The notes: generated by a model from the sequence alone, not told the origin. A stretch of DNA of 64,000 bases from Candidatus Aalborgicola danicus (GCA_016703945.1 JADJBC010000001.1:62001-126000); one strand, 5' to 3'. Positions 32,933 through 42,385 are shown, counted from the stretch's first letter. Translations and numbers: made by a program.

Positions 32933-33637
32933 ATGATCAAACTATTTGTCGGCCTCGGAAATCCGGGCCCGGAGTACGATGCCACCCGCCACAACGCAGG
33001 GTTCTGGTGGATCGACGCCCTCGCCCGTGAACTCAAAGTCTCGTTGACCATGGACAAGGGCTACCATGGTTTCGTGGCCCGTACCATACTGCATGGGCAG
33101 ACCCTCTGGCTGCTGCAACCACAAACCTTCATGAACCTCTCCGGAAAATCCGTCGCCACGCTTGCGCGTTTTTTCAAGATCAACCCGCAAGAAATTCTGG
33201 TCGCACACGACGAGCTAGACATCGCACCCGGCCAGGTCAAGTTGAAATTGGGCGGCAGTCACGCCGGCCACAATGGACTGCGCGACATACATGCCCAATT
33301 GGGCAGTGGCGACTACTGGCGCCTGAGGCTGGGTGTCGGACATCCCGGCAATAAGGCAGAGGTCGTTAATTGGGTGCTGAAAAAGCCGTCACAAGACGAC
33401 CGCATTGCCATTGAGCAATGCATCGACCGGTCACTCAAGGCGCTGCCCGCTTTTCTGGCAGGCGACATGGAAAAAGCCACGTTGCTGGTGCATACCAGCA
33501 AGCCACCCAGGGCGCATACGCCCGCCACACAACGGCCGGTCCTATCAGGTGCGACTCCGCTAGTGCCTGCGATAACCACTCCGACCGCGACCAGTAGCCC
33601 ACCAGCCAATGCCTCACCTATTCGAGAAACAATATGA
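32933..33637 (+). CDS. pth: peptidyl-tRNA hydrolase with low-complexity tail
   Basis: Pth recycles tRNA from prematurely released peptidyl-tRNA. The 234-residue protein begins IKLFVGLGNPGPEYDATRHN (catalytic His in RHNAGFW), with QPQTFMNLSGKSV, VAHDELDIAPGQVKLKLGG and SHAGHNGLRDI. The core ends near residue 190, which is the normal family length. It is followed by about 45 residues rich in Pro, Thr, Ala and Ser with no predicted structure. I chose ATG 32933; the frame extends upstream to 32861 across the terminator. Its stop overlaps the next start by four bases (ATGA). Confidence 0.94.
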   Translation: MIKLFVGLGNPGPEYDATRHNAGFWWIDALARELKVSLTMDKGYHGFVARTILHGQTLWLLQPQTFMNLSGKSVATLARFFKINPQEILVAHDELDIAPGQVKLKLGGSHAGHNGLRDIHAQLGSGDYWRLRLGVGHPGNKAEVVNWVLKKPSQDDRIAIEQCIDRSLKALPAFLAGDMEKATLLVHTSKPPRAHTPATQRPVLSGATPLVPAITTPTATSSPPANASPIRETI

Positions 33638-34092
33638 AACCACTCGCGTCATTTGGTATTGTTTTTATAGCAGTCATCGTAGTGGCAACGGGGGCCGCGG
33701 GTCAAAGTGTGTACCGATGCGGGAACACCTACAGCGAGAAACCATGCACTGACGGCGTCGCGGTGAACGTACAGGATTCGCGAACACCCGCACAAAAGCG
33801 AGAATCCGACGCGGCGACCCGGCGTGATGTAGCAACCACCGAGGCTCTGGAACAGGCCAAACAAAGAGAAATGGCCCAGTCGAACAAATCAAGCACTGAA
33901 TTCAACAAATCCGCGGCCCGAACGTCCCCCGCCAAAACAAAGGCCGCCAATAGCCAGGCGACCCGCGCTGAAGGGAATAACAAAGAGCCCGGCACCAGCC
34001 CGGCACGGAAGAAAAAGGACTCCGAATATTTCACGGCACGCACGGTCGCCCCCAAACCCGCGTCCAAAGCCAGCGCTAGCGCCCGCAAGTAG
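33634..34092 (+). CDS. exported small protein with DUF4124-like start
   Basis: The 152-residue product has a signal peptide (LASFGIVFIAVIVVATGAAG) followed by QSVYRCGNTYSEKPCTDGVA. This is the DUF4124 pattern (VYRC...YSDxPC), a small disulfide-bonded periplasmic domain. The rest is low complexity, rich in Lys, Ala, Ser and Thr. The start overlaps the pth stop. The DNA for the signal core (33655-33700) resembles the dispersed repeat also found in lolB. Function is unknown. Confidence 0.7.
   Translation: MKPLASFGIVFIAVIVVATGAAGQSVYRCGNTYSEKPCTDGVAVNVQDSRTPAQKRESDAATRRDVATTEALEQAKQREMAQSNKSSTEFNKSAARTSPAKTKAANSQATRAEGNNKEPGTSPARKKKDSEYFTARTVAPKPASKASASARK
33655..33700 (+). repeat. dispersed ~50-bp repeat, diverged copy
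   Basis: TGTTTTTATAGC, exactly 16 bases, then ACGGGGGC match the copy at 47750 at the same spacing. The rest has diverged. It is read in frame as IVFIAVIVVATGAAG, the core of a signal peptide, in the same frame as the lolB copy. Confidence 0.45.
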
Positions 34093-34263
34093 ATGCGCCT
34101 GCGCCCCACGCGTTGTGCGGCCGACGCAGATATTGAAAACCTCAGGTGTTCGGGTGAAAAAGTTAACCTGGCCGTGCTGAATCTTGGCTTATAGTGTCTC
34201 GGACGCGCTCCTGATGCTCATTGCCGCTGATACCGGAGCGTGCTCGAACCACCTGGGCATACC

Positions 34264-35520
34264 ATGACAGAGGCGTTTGACAGAGTTTTTTTCGATGGGC
34301 AGGAGTTCGTCTTTCAGTGGGGCGAGCCGGGAGACTCGGCCTATGTCATTGAAGAAGGGTGCGTCGAGGTCTTGACCGGTGAAGGCTCAGGCCAAAGGCG
34401 CATCGCCATTCTGACCGAAGGTGCCATGTTTGGAGAGGTCGCTCTGCTGGACCGCCAACCCCGGACAGCAGCGGTGCGCACATTGGTGCCGACGCGCCTG
34501 ATCCGTATCGACCGCAGCCATGTTGAAGAGTTATTGCTGCGCTCCGATCCGGTCATCCAGTACCTGATGCAACTGCTGCTAGCCCGGTTTCGCAGCACCC
34601 ATGATGCAGCCGGACTACAACAACGACAGCTCACCAACGACTCCGCACCAGACGCCAAGTCGCTGGACGCCGTTGATCTGCACAAAGCCGCAGTGCGCAC
34701 CCTGTCATTGGCGCAAGACCTGTCCGACGCCATTGACCGACAACAACTGGACCTTTTTTACCAACCGCTGTTGGCATTCGACCGACTCCAATTGGTTGGA
34801 TATGAGGCTTTGATCCGATGGCACCACCCAAGTTTGGGGCTGATCAGCCCTGAGGAATTCATTCCGCTGGCAGAAAAAACTGGGCTGATTCACCGTATTG
34901 GCCAATGGGTAATGCAGCGAGCCGTCGGAGATTGGGCAGAGTTGCGCCCCCACTGTGTTGACGATGTCAATCACCGTCCGTTTATCAGCATCAATCTATC
35001 AGCGCCGGAGTTGGCGGGAGGTGACGTCGTCGCCGCCGTTCGAGCTTGCCTACAGGTTCATGCAATGAAAGCGTCCGAGTTACGCATTGAATTGACCGAA
35101 ACCATCATCATCCAGAACATGGAAGCAGTTGCCGCCTCACTGCAACAACTTCGGGAATTGGGTATCGGCATCGCGCTGGACGACTTTGGCACTGGTTATG
35201 CCGGACTCGAATACCTGCAGTCGTTACCCTTTACTTGCCTCAAAATCGACAAGAGTTTTGTCCAGCAGGTCCATCAGTCGGAACGCAGTCTGCATATCGT
35301 CAAGGCGGCACTCGAGTTGGCTCGCGCCATGGGTATGAGCGCCATTGCCGAGGGTATAGAAAGCGCGGAGACTGGTGCCCAATTGGCAGCGCTGGGCTGC
35401 AGCCATGCACAGGGGTTCCATTTTGGAAAACCCATGCCCAAACACCAGATTGCGGCCTGGGCGACACAGCACCAAGTGGCGCAAGCGGTTCAAGCGGCCC
35501 ACATGGCCAGAACGTTTTGA
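34264..35520 (+). CDS. cyclic-nucleotide-binding/EAL c-di-GMP phosphodiesterase
   Basis: The 418-residue protein joins a Crp-type cNMP-binding domain (about 1-120: FQWGEPGDSAYVIEEGCVEV, GAMFGEVALLDRQPRTAAVR) to an EAL domain (about 160-410). The EAL residues needed for c-di-GMP hydrolysis are present: YEALIRW, FISINLSAPEL, IELTET, ALDDFGTGYAG, LKIDKSF and AEGIES. It should therefore be an active phosphodiesterase controlled by a small ligand at the N-terminal domain, which keeps the Glu and Arg of the phosphate cassette (GEVALLDRQPRTA). ATG 34264 is chosen over GTG 34240. It ends 50 bases before the convergent ferredoxin gene. Confidence 0.9.
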   Translation: MTEAFDRVFFDGQEFVFQWGEPGDSAYVIEEGCVEVLTGEGSGQRRIAILTEGAMFGEVALLDRQPRTAAVRTLVPTRLIRIDRSHVEELLLRSDPVIQYLMQLLLARFRSTHDAAGLQQRQLTNDSAPDAKSLDAVDLHKAAVRTLSLAQDLSDAIDRQQLDLFYQPLLAFDRLQLVGYEALIRWHHPSLGLISPEEFIPLAEKTGLIHRIGQWVMQRAVGDWAELRPHCVDDVNHRPFISINLSAPELAGGDVVAAVRACLQVHAMKASELRIELTETIIIQNMEAVAASLQQLRELGIGIALDDFGTGYAGLEYLQSLPFTCLKIDKSFVQQVHQSERSLHIVKAALELARAMGMSAIAEGIESAETGAQLAALGCSHAQGFHFGKPMPKHQIAAWATQHQVAQAVQAAHMARTF

Positions 35521-35570
35521 ATCCATAGAGGAAAGCGCTCTGCTGGTCTCGCTGCCTTTCACGCAAACAA

Positions 35571-35834
35571 TCACGCTTTAGCTACCGCCACGCGCCGTAA
35601 AAGTCGGTATTTTTCCCACAAACTTGCCTTGTCTTCAACAAACAGTGGATTGACTGGAATGCAGGACACCGGGCACACCTGCACACACTGGGGCTCGTCA
35701 AAATGGCCCACGCATTCGGTGCATTTAGCAGGGTCAATCTCGTAGATGTCTGGCCCCATGAAGATGGCTTCGTTGGGGCACTCGGGTTCGCATACATCGC
35801 AATTGATGCATTCGTCGGTAATGATCAGTGCCAT
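35571..35834 (-). CDS. 2[4Fe-4S] ferredoxin (YfhL type)
   Basis: This small electron carrier has 87 residues and two cluster motifs: CINCDVCEPECPNEAI, and CTECVGHFDEPQCVQVCP with an inserted loop between the second and third Cys. The latter is typical of the Alvin-type (Chromatium) ferredoxins found as YfhL in proteobacteria. It sits 23 bases after the universal stress protein gene on the same strand. The redox partner is not evident from the neighbours. Confidence 0.94.
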   Translation of the reverse strand: MALIITDECINCDVCEPECPNEAIFMGPDIYEIDPAKCTECVGHFDEPQCVQVCPVSCIPVNPLFVEDKASLWEKYRLLRRVAVAKA

Positions 35835-35857
35835 GGTTCTTTGACGAGCGCAGGGGC

Positions 35858-36292
35858 TCAGGCTTGGTCCGGTTTGACAATCATCACAGGAATCGGGCTG
35901 GCATGTAACACTTCATTGGAGACGGACCCCAGCATGGCACTGCGCACGGCGCTGTTGCCGCGCGCACCCATGACCACCAGGTCACACGCAAACCGCTCAG
36001 CAATGTCAATGATGGTGTGTGCCGGGTCACCCTTGGCCACTTCGCATTCGTACTGCACGCCGGCGGCGTCCAGCAGTTCCTGAGCCGGTTGAAGGGCGTG
36101 TAAACCGGCGTCAGCGCTGGCCCGGTTGATCAACTCCGGGTCATGGACCATCAGCAATTCATACAGATTGGCAGGCTCCTGCACATTGGCCAGCACCGCA
36201 TCGGCGCGCAGGCCCGCCAGCACCATACGGATGGCAAAACGCACAGCCTCCAGGGACAACTCGGAACCATCAACGGGTAACAGGATTTTCAT
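35858..36292 (-). CDS. universal stress protein (UspA family)
   Basis: The 144-residue protein begins MKILLPVDGSELSLEAVRFA and ends with the nucleotide-binding signature VVMGARGNSAVRSAMLGSVS (G-x2-G-x9-GS/T), followed by VLHASPIPVMIVKP. This predicts an ATP-binding Usp fold. It lies between coaD and the ferredoxin gene on the same strand. Such proteins are induced by stress, but the target is unknown. Confidence 0.93.
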   Translation of the reverse strand: MKILLPVDGSELSLEAVRFAIRMVLAGLRADAVLANVQEPANLYELLMVHDPELINRASADAGLHALQPAQELLDAAGVQYECEVAKGDPAHTIIDIAERFACDLVVMGARGNSAVRSAMLGSVSNEVLHASPIPVMIVKPDQA

Positions 36293-36341
36293 GGTGTTCC
36301 TTTGGGTTGGCGACGGTGCAATCGAACATGTCGTCGCAGTA

Positions 36342-36833
36342 TTACTGGGGGCTTAACTTTTGAAGCAGTCTTGCATGCACCGTCGGTGCAACAAACTGCG
36401 CCACGTCGCCATTCAAGGTCGCAATTTCGCGCACCAAAGTGCTGGAAATAAACTGGTAACGAGAATCCGGTGTCAAAAAGACGGTGTCTACATCCGGTGC
36501 CAGCGCACGGTTCATGCCAGCGAGCTGGCTTTCATAATCAAAATCCGTGACCGAGCGAACACCGCGCAACATGGCAGTGGCACCATGGTCCACCGCAAAG
36601 TCTCGCACCAGCCCGGTAAACGATTCGACCCGAACATTGGCATAAGCCTTGACCACCTCACGCACCGAGTCCAGTCGTTCATCCAAACTGAACATGGTTT
36701 TTTTGTGGTGGGCCACGGCCACGGCCACGATGACGGTGCCAAAAAGACTGGCGGCACGCCGAATCAAATCCTCATGCCCCAAGGTAATGGGGTCAAAGGT
36801 GCCAGGGTAGACAGCAATCACAGGCTTAGACAT
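36342..36833 (-). CDS. coaD: pantetheine-phosphate adenylyltransferase
   Basis: CoaD joins 4'-phosphopantetheine to AMP from ATP in coenzyme A synthesis. The 163-residue protein has AVYPGTFDPITLGHEDLI (the (T/H)xGH nucleotidyl-transfer motif), MLRGVRSVTDFDYESQLAGM and the ISSTLVREIA motif. I chose ATG 36833; the frame extends 13 codons further, but the family starts at this Met. It follows rsmD by 45 bases, a conserved pairing. Confidence 0.96.
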   Translation of the reverse strand: MSKPVIAVYPGTFDPITLGHEDLIRRAASLFGTVIVAVAVAHHKKTMFSLDERLDSVREVVKAYANVRVESFTGLVRDFAVDHGATAMLRGVRSVTDFDYESQLAGMNRALAPDVDTVFLTPDSRYQFISSTLVREIATLNGDVAQFVAPTVHARLLQKLSPQ

Positions 36834-36878
36834 CAAACATCGCTCCGGGGCCATACAAAGGTACTGCTGCAACCGGCA

Positions 36879-37571
36879 TTATGCGACCATGCCATCAATC
36901 GGGATCGTAGCCCGCAACACATGGGCGTGCACCGCACCGGCCTTAAGATGGCGATACACCACCAAACCCATGGGCTCCAGCATGGCATCGGTCCAGGCTT
37001 TTGGAGACTCTAGGTAAATCGAGCCTTTGGGTGCCAATGCCCGTGCTGCGGATGACAATGCCGACTCGTACAGATCGGCGTCAAAAGGCGGGTCTAGAAA
37101 TATCACATCCTGACTGCCTGGTGCCAATTGCCGCAAGCTGGCAACCCCCTCGCCTCGCTGCACCAGCAACTTCTGTATCGGCCCGGGCTCAGGCAGCTCC
37201 AGCGCTTGCAACTGGCTCAACACACGTTGCAGTTGTATCACCAGGCTCGCGTCCTGTTCGACGAGCAAAACCTGCGCTGCGCCGCGCGAAGCGGCTTCAA
37301 AGCCGAGGGCGCCGGTGCCGGCAAAGGCATCCACACAACGCAAGCCCGACAAGTCCTGTCCCAGCCAGTTGAAAAGCGTTTCGCGCACCCGGTCAGGTGT
37401 GGGTCGCAAACCGGGCCTGTCAGCGACCTTGAGTTTGATGCGTTTCCACTGGCCACCAATAAGGCGGACTTCGCCTGGCTGGCGTTTGTGTACAGGAACG
37501 CGGGGGGGCTTTGCCGTGGCGCCGGGCGCGCGACCAGCACTCTTGGAGGTGGGTTTGATAGGTTTCTTCAT
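36879..37571 (-). CDS. rsmD: 16S rRNA (guanine966-N2)-methyltransferase RsmD
   Basis: The enzyme methylates G966 of 16S rRNA. The 230-residue protein has a basic N-terminal extension (about 30 residues rich in Lys, Pro and Arg), then RLIGGQWKRIKLKV, PTPDRVRETLFNWLG, the SAM-binding VDAFAGTGALGFEAASRGA, and the catalytic FLDPPFD. Its ATG overlaps the stop of the GGDEF/EAL gene by four bases. Confidence 0.95.
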   Translation of the reverse strand: MKKPIKPTSKSAGRAPGATAKPPRVPVHKRQPGEVRLIGGQWKRIKLKVADRPGLRPTPDRVRETLFNWLGQDLSGLRCVDAFAGTGALGFEAASRGAAQVLLVEQDASLVIQLQRVLSQLQALELPEPGPIQKLLVQRGEGVASLRQLAPGSQDVIFLDPPFDADLYESALSSAARALAPKGSIYLESPKAWTDAMLEPMGLVVYRHLKAGAVHAHVLRATIPIDGMVA

Positions 37572-39898
37572 CCGCCTAGCTTAACGAACTGTGTGGATAC
37601 TTCCATATCTGCATCGGCATACCGCGTCGACAGGCGACTGAGCCAAGGACCAACATCCTCCGAAGACAGCGGCCGCGAATACAAGAAACCTTGTAGCTCG
37701 CCACAGCCCGCCTCCCGGGAAGCAGCAGCCTGTTCCGAGGTTTCCACCCCTTCGGCGACCACATGCAGGTGCAATGCATCGGCCAGTTGGCAAATGGCTC
37801 GTACCACAGCCACAGCATCGGGGACCGGCAGCGGCTCGATCAAACCCCGGTCGATCTTGACCGTATGCAAGCGCAGGCTACGCAACATATTCAGCGAGGA
37901 AAAACCGGTACCGAAATCGTCCATGGCAACGTGTACACCCAAGCTACGCAGCTGCTCCACCTGCACGGTGGTTTGTTCCATGTTTTGCACGGCGGAACTC
38001 TCCGTGATCTCAAGCGTCAGCCAACGGGGCTCCACCGCATGGGCCTGCAGCGTGTTGGCTACGAGATTTGGGAAACGGGGGTCCAGCAACTGCAGCGGGG
38101 ACACGTTGACCGCAACCGGCACACATTGCCCATATTGCTGCAACCAGACCGCTATCTGACGACAGGCCTGTTTGAGCAAGGCGGTACCCAAAGCGCCGAT
38201 CAGCCCGGTGCGTTCGGCCGCCGGGATGAACTCCACCGGACTGACCAGTCCCACCCCTGGACGATTCCAGCGCGCCAACGCCTCAAAACTCGCCAGCCGG
38301 CCGGTCTGCGCATGCACCTTGGGCTGGTAGACCAGTTGAAATTCGCCGCGATCGATACCCGCCCGCAATGCCTGCTCTTGCTCCAGCGCGTTGCTGGAGC
38401 CCCGCTCAAAGGCTTTTTCTGCCAGCCGGTACGAGGTGCCGGGCGTGCGCTTGGCCACATGCATGGCTGCGTTGGCGGCACGCAGCAGCGACTCGGCGTC
38501 ACGCGCACTGTTGGGGTACAGGGCAATGCCCAACGATGCATCCAGAAAGAATTCCTGCCCGGCCACCCAAAGGGGAGTGGCGAGCAAGTTGCGCACCCGT
38601 GTGACCATTTCAACGGCCGTGTCGCCTCCCCCTTTGGGTGCCGAAACCAGGGCAAATTCGTCGCCTGCCAATCGCATGATTTCGCAATCGTCACCCATCG
38701 CCGCACGCAGTGCCTGCCCCATGGATTTCAGAACTTCATCACCCATGGAGGGGCCATGCGCCTCGTTGAACAGTTTGAAACGGTCAATATTCATCAGCAC
38801 CAATACAAAACGCTCGATCTCGCCGGAGGACTCACAACGCTTGCGCAGACATTGGATCATCGCGGCTCGATTGGGTAACCCGGTCAGTTCATCATGCATG
38901 GCCTGGTAGACCAAGGCCTGGCTGGCCTGGTGTCGGTCGGTTTCGTCGGAAATCAGCACCTGAACCGCCGGTGTGCCGTCCCATTCGGTACGGAAGTAGT
39001 GGAACCGCAACCACATGGGCGTGCCATCGGCGCGGTGGCGGGTGGCCTCAAAGGTCGCATCGTCCTCCTGACCATTCTGAATTTCGTAAAGTAAACGCGC
39101 GACCTTGATACGCTCAGCCTTCGGTATCGTGCGGGCGACGGTGGCCAGGCCCAACTCTGCCAGATTCTGAACGCCATAAATCGCAAGGCAAGCCGGGTTG
39201 GCGTAGACGATGCTGTTGTCACCAAAACTGATCATGATGCCCTGGTGGGATCGCTCGGTAAGACGCTCAAACCGGGTCTGCAAGTTGCGGGTGGCTACCG
39301 TCCCCCGGTCCAATGCCGCATAGAGCAACACCAAGCCCAAGGTCAGGCGCAGCAATGCACCCAGCGTGGCCAACAGGGCGGCGCCTTCCTCTTGGTAGGT
39401 CACGTAAATAAACTGGATCAATCCAAGCAGCACCAGCAAGGGACCGACCAGCTTCTCGGACTTGTAGCGCCCGACGTCGGCGTTCCACAACCAGTAGGTG
39501 CAAATCACTCCCAGTACCGTATTGATGCTGCCCATGCTGGCCTGTCCCAGCCGTGGTCCATCCCAACCGATTGCAAGCGAATTGATCACAGCCATCAAAA
39601 CCAGAGAGGTCCACACGAATTGGCGAGGAATGGGCTTGCTCGCCAAGTGCGCTGTGCCGACCAAAAGCAGCGTGGAATACAGGGCCGCAACACCCGCCAG
39701 CGCGAAATTTCCGACCGTATCGGCCAGCCCACCCCCATGCGTTTTTAACAAATAGGTCATGGGCACCAGCAATTGAACCAGATTGGCCCAGCCGATATAC
39801 CTTGTAAAAGTCTGCGTCGGATCCCGCCGCCAGACAAGTACCAAGGCACAGCCCATGATGAGGCTGACAGCTGCATTGATGAACAGGATGTAGTTCAT
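37568..39898 (-). CDS. membrane PAS-GGDEF-EAL c-di-GMP protein
   Basis: The 776-residue protein starts with about seven hydrophobic helices (residues 1-200, e.g. FINAAVSLIMGCALVLVW). A PAS-like domain (205-330, YANPACLAIYGVQN...) follows, then a GGDEF domain with AGDEF at the active site (MRLAGDEFALV) and an EAL domain with FEALARW, VAVNVSPLQL, LEITES, AMDDFGTGFSS, VKIDRGL and AEGVETS. The substitution of Gly by Ala in the first GGDEF position is tolerated in known cyclases. Both activities could be real, or one domain may regulate the other. It is divergent from ftsY. Confidence 0.92.
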   Translation of the reverse strand: MNYILFINAAVSLIMGCALVLVWRRDPTQTFTRYIGWANLVQLLVPMTYLLKTHGGGLADTVGNFALAGVAALYSTLLLVGTAHLASKPIPRQFVWTSLVLMAVINSLAIGWDGPRLGQASMGSINTVLGVICTYWLWNADVGRYKSEKLVGPLLVLLGLIQFIYVTYQEEGAALLATLGALLRLTLGLVLLYAALDRGTVATRNLQTRFERLTERSHQGIMISFGDNSIVYANPACLAIYGVQNLAELGLATVARTIPKAERIKVARLLYEIQNGQEDDATFEATRHRADGTPMWLRFHYFRTEWDGTPAVQVLISDETDRHQASQALVYQAMHDELTGLPNRAAMIQCLRKRCESSGEIERFVLVLMNIDRFKLFNEAHGPSMGDEVLKSMGQALRAAMGDDCEIMRLAGDEFALVSAPKGGGDTAVEMVTRVRNLLATPLWVAGQEFFLDASLGIALYPNSARDAESLLRAANAAMHVAKRTPGTSYRLAEKAFERGSSNALEQEQALRAGIDRGEFQLVYQPKVHAQTGRLASFEALARWNRPGVGLVSPVEFIPAAERTGLIGALGTALLKQACRQIAVWLQQYGQCVPVAVNVSPLQLLDPRFPNLVANTLQAHAVEPRWLTLEITESSAVQNMEQTTVQVEQLRSLGVHVAMDDFGTGFSSLNMLRSLRLHTVKIDRGLIEPLPVPDAVAVVRAICQLADALHLHVVAEGVETSEQAAASREAGCGELQGFLYSRPLSSEDVGPWLSRLSTRYADADMEVSTQFVKLGG

Positions 39899-40059
39899 CG
39901 AAAAACACAGGACGGATGCATCAAAGTATTGTGCGACTGGATAACCCCTGCGCCCTGGCCGATTTTCTCAGGATTACCCTAGGTTTAAGCAGCCAGGAAC
40001 GGGTGTCAGCTCTGGTAGATCGGGTGTTTCATAGAATGGATGATCACACGAAGCAGACC

Positions 40060-41214
40060 ATGTTCAGTTTTTTCAAAAAGAAACCTCCGCCAGCCCCCGC
40101 CGTAGCCCCCCTTGCCGAGACCGGCGCAAGCCCCGCCAGCCTAACGCCGACACCACCCAGCCCCGCTCCGCCGCGGTTCCCGGGGCCGGGGAATGGCGGC
40201 TCCTTGATTGGCAGCGCGCTGGTGATTCCAATCGACATTCCTGAACCACCGGCAGCCCCACCGGAGCGCCAAAAGTGGGTCGACAAACTCAAAGCCAGCC
40301 TGGGCAAGACCGCCGGCAGCATTTCTGGCGTATTTGGTGGTTCGGTCATCGACGAAGCCCTGTACGAGAGCCTGGAAGACGCGCTGCTGATGGCCGACAC
40401 CGGCGTGCCCGCCACACAATACCTGCTGACCGAATTGCGCCGCAAGGTCAAGGACAGTGGTGTGACCCACCCCATTGCGCTGAAGAACATCCTGATTGCG
40501 CTACTGACTGAGCTGCTGCAGCCGCTGCAAAAGCCCCTGGTGATTGGCGAACACCGCCCCACCGTCATCATGGTGGCCGGCGTCAACGGCGCCGGTAAAA
40601 CCACGTCGATTGGCAAACTCACACGGCACCTGTCCGAACACGGGGCCAGCGTGTTGCTGGCCGCAGCCGACACCTTTCGCGCCGCCGCGCGTGAACAGCT
40701 CAGCATCTGGGCCGACCGCAACCTGGTGGAGATCATCAGCCAGGAAGGTGGCGACCCGGCTGCCGTGAGTTTTGACGCCGTCAGCGCTGGCAAGGCCCGT
40801 GGCAAAGATGTGGTGCTGATCGACACCGCAGGCCGGCTGCCCACGCAGTTGCACCTGATGGAAGAGCTGAAAAAGATCAAACGCGTGATCCAGAAGGCGG
40901 GCGACAGCCCGGTGGCAGCCGGGCTAACACAAGGCAACCCATCCCACTCTATAGGCATGCCGCCACACGAGATCCTGCTGGTCATCGACGGCAACACCGG
41001 TCAAAACGCCCTTACGCAGGTACGCGCTTTCGACGACGCACTGACGCTGACCGGCCTGATCATCACCAAACTCGACGGCACCGCCAAGGGCGGTGTGATC
41101 GCCGCCATCGCCCGCGAACGGCCGGTGCCGGTCTACTTCATCGGCGTGGGAGAAAAGCTGGAAGAACTGGAAACCTTCAACGCCCGGGAGTTTGCGCAGG
41201 CCCTGTTGGGCTAG
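40060..41214 (+). CDS. ftsY: signal recognition particle receptor FtsY
   Basis: FtsY docks SRP-ribosome complexes at the membrane. The 384-residue protein has FSFFKKKPPP at the N-terminus and then a Pro-rich region in place of the long acidic domain of E. coli. The N domain helices, GTPase motif VNGAGKTTSIGKL, AADTFRAAAREQL, IDTAGRLPTQ and TKLDGTAKGG follow. An insertion of about 15-20 residues (SPVAAGLTQGNPSHSIGMPP) sits before the G4 region strand EILLVIDGNTGQNAL. ATG 40060 is chosen; the frame is open to 39916 but lacks codon bias there. Confidence 0.95.
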   Translation: MFSFFKKKPPPAPAVAPLAETGASPASLTPTPPSPAPPRFPGPGNGGSLIGSALVIPIDIPEPPAAPPERQKWVDKLKASLGKTAGSISGVFGGSVIDEALYESLEDALLMADTGVPATQYLLTELRRKVKDSGVTHPIALKNILIALLTELLQPLQKPLVIGEHRPTVIMVAGVNGAGKTTSIGKLTRHLSEHGASVLLAAADTFRAAAREQLSIWADRNLVEIISQEGGDPAAVSFDAVSAGKARGKDVVLIDTAGRLPTQLHLMEELKKIKRVIQKAGDSPVAAGLTQGNPSHSIGMPPHEILLVIDGNTGQNALTQVRAFDDALTLTGLIITKLDGTAKGGVIAAIARERPVPVYFIGVGEKLEELETFNAREFAQALLG

Positions 41215-41276
41215 GGCTGCGCTCCGCGTTCAGCCATTGCGGCTATCCTTGACGCTCAAAAAAAGGAGACACCGCT

Positions 41277-42377
41277 TTGAAAAAGATTCTCTCAAACCTG
41301 GTTGTGCTGGTTCTGCTGGCAGCCGCCTATTTGCTGGTGTGGCCGGTACCCATCACACCCGTGGCCTTCACACTGCCCACAGCACTCGGTTACGGGGGTG
41401 TGCATGCGGTTAATACCAGACTGGCGAATCTGCAGCTGATAGACCTGCACGGTGAAGTCGGCCCCGAACACATTGCCTTTGGGCCGGATGGCAAGCTCTA
41501 CACCACGGTAGCCAGCGGCAACATCCTGCGCATGAATGCCGACGGCTCGGCGCAGGAAGTTTTTGCCAACACCGGCGGCCGTGTGCTGGGTTTTGACTTT
41601 GATGCCCAAGGCAATCTGATTGCCGCCGACGCCATCAAAGGCTTGTTGTCCATTGCACCGGATCGCAAAACCACCGTGCTTACCGACTCTGTGGGCAGCG
41701 ACCCCATCCGTTACGCAGACGCTGTGGTGGTGGCCAAGAGTGGCAAGATGTATTTCAGCGACGCCTCCATGCGGTTTGCCCCCAAGGATTGGGGCGGCAC
41801 CTTTGAGGCCAGTGTGCTGGACATCATCGAAGGTGCGTCAACCGGACGGATTCTTGAATTCGACCCCAGCACCAAGACCACCCGCATCGTGGCCTCTGGC
41901 ATCAGTTTTGCCAATGGCGTGGCCCTGAGTGCGGATGAACAGTCCCTGTTTGTCAATGAAACTGGCAAGTTCCGCGTGTGGAAAATTGCAGTGGCTGCCA
42001 ACGGACTCAAGATTGGCACAACCAGCCCGCAGGCTACCGTGCTGCTGGACAACCTGCCCGGTTACCCCGACAACCTGATGCGCGGCTTGGACGGCAAAAT
42101 CTGGCTGGGTTTTGCCAAACCGCGCAACCCGGTGGCCGACAACATGGCCGACAAACCCTGGCTGCGCCGCCTGACCCTGCGCCTGCCACGCGCCTTCTGG
42201 CCCGTGCCCAAGTCGTATGGTCACGTCATCGCGTTCACCGAAGACGGCAAAGTGGTCGCCGACCTGCAAGACCCGACGGGCGCCTACCCCGAAACCACGG
42301 CCATTACAGAAACCAAAGACCGCCTGTACGTCCAAAGCCTGCACGCCCATGGGCTGGGTTGGTTACCCAACAAGTGA
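41277..42377 (+). CDS. SMP-30/strictosidine-synthase-like beta-propeller protein
   Basis: The 366-residue protein has an N-terminal membrane anchor or signal (NLVVLVLLAAAYLLVWPVPI) and a six-bladed propeller fold with repeated strands such as PEHIAFGPDGKLYTTVASGN, NLIAADAIKGLLSIAPDRKT, ISFANGVALSADEQSLFVNE and DNLMRGLDGKIWLGFA. The last two match the strictosidine synthase/gluconolactonase superfamily. The start appears to be TTG 41277, with AAGGAG ten bases before it; no ATG lies nearby in frame. The substrate is unknown. The next gene starts eight bases after its stop. Confidence 0.85.
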   Translation: MKKILSNLVVLVLLAAAYLLVWPVPITPVAFTLPTALGYGGVHAVNTRLANLQLIDLHGEVGPEHIAFGPDGKLYTTVASGNILRMNADGSAQEVFANTGGRVLGFDFDAQGNLIAADAIKGLLSIAPDRKTTVLTDSVGSDPIRYADAVVVAKSGKMYFSDASMRFAPKDWGGTFEASVLDIIEGASTGRILEFDPSTKTTRIVASGISFANGVALSADEQSLFVNETGKFRVWKIAVAANGLKIGTTSPQATVLLDNLPGYPDNLMRGLDGKIWLGFAKPRNPVADNMADKPWLRRLTLRLPRAFWPVPKSYGHVIAFTEDGKVVADLQDPTGAYPETTAITETKDRLYVQSLHAHGLGWLPNK

Positions 42378-42385
42378 AATCTGCC

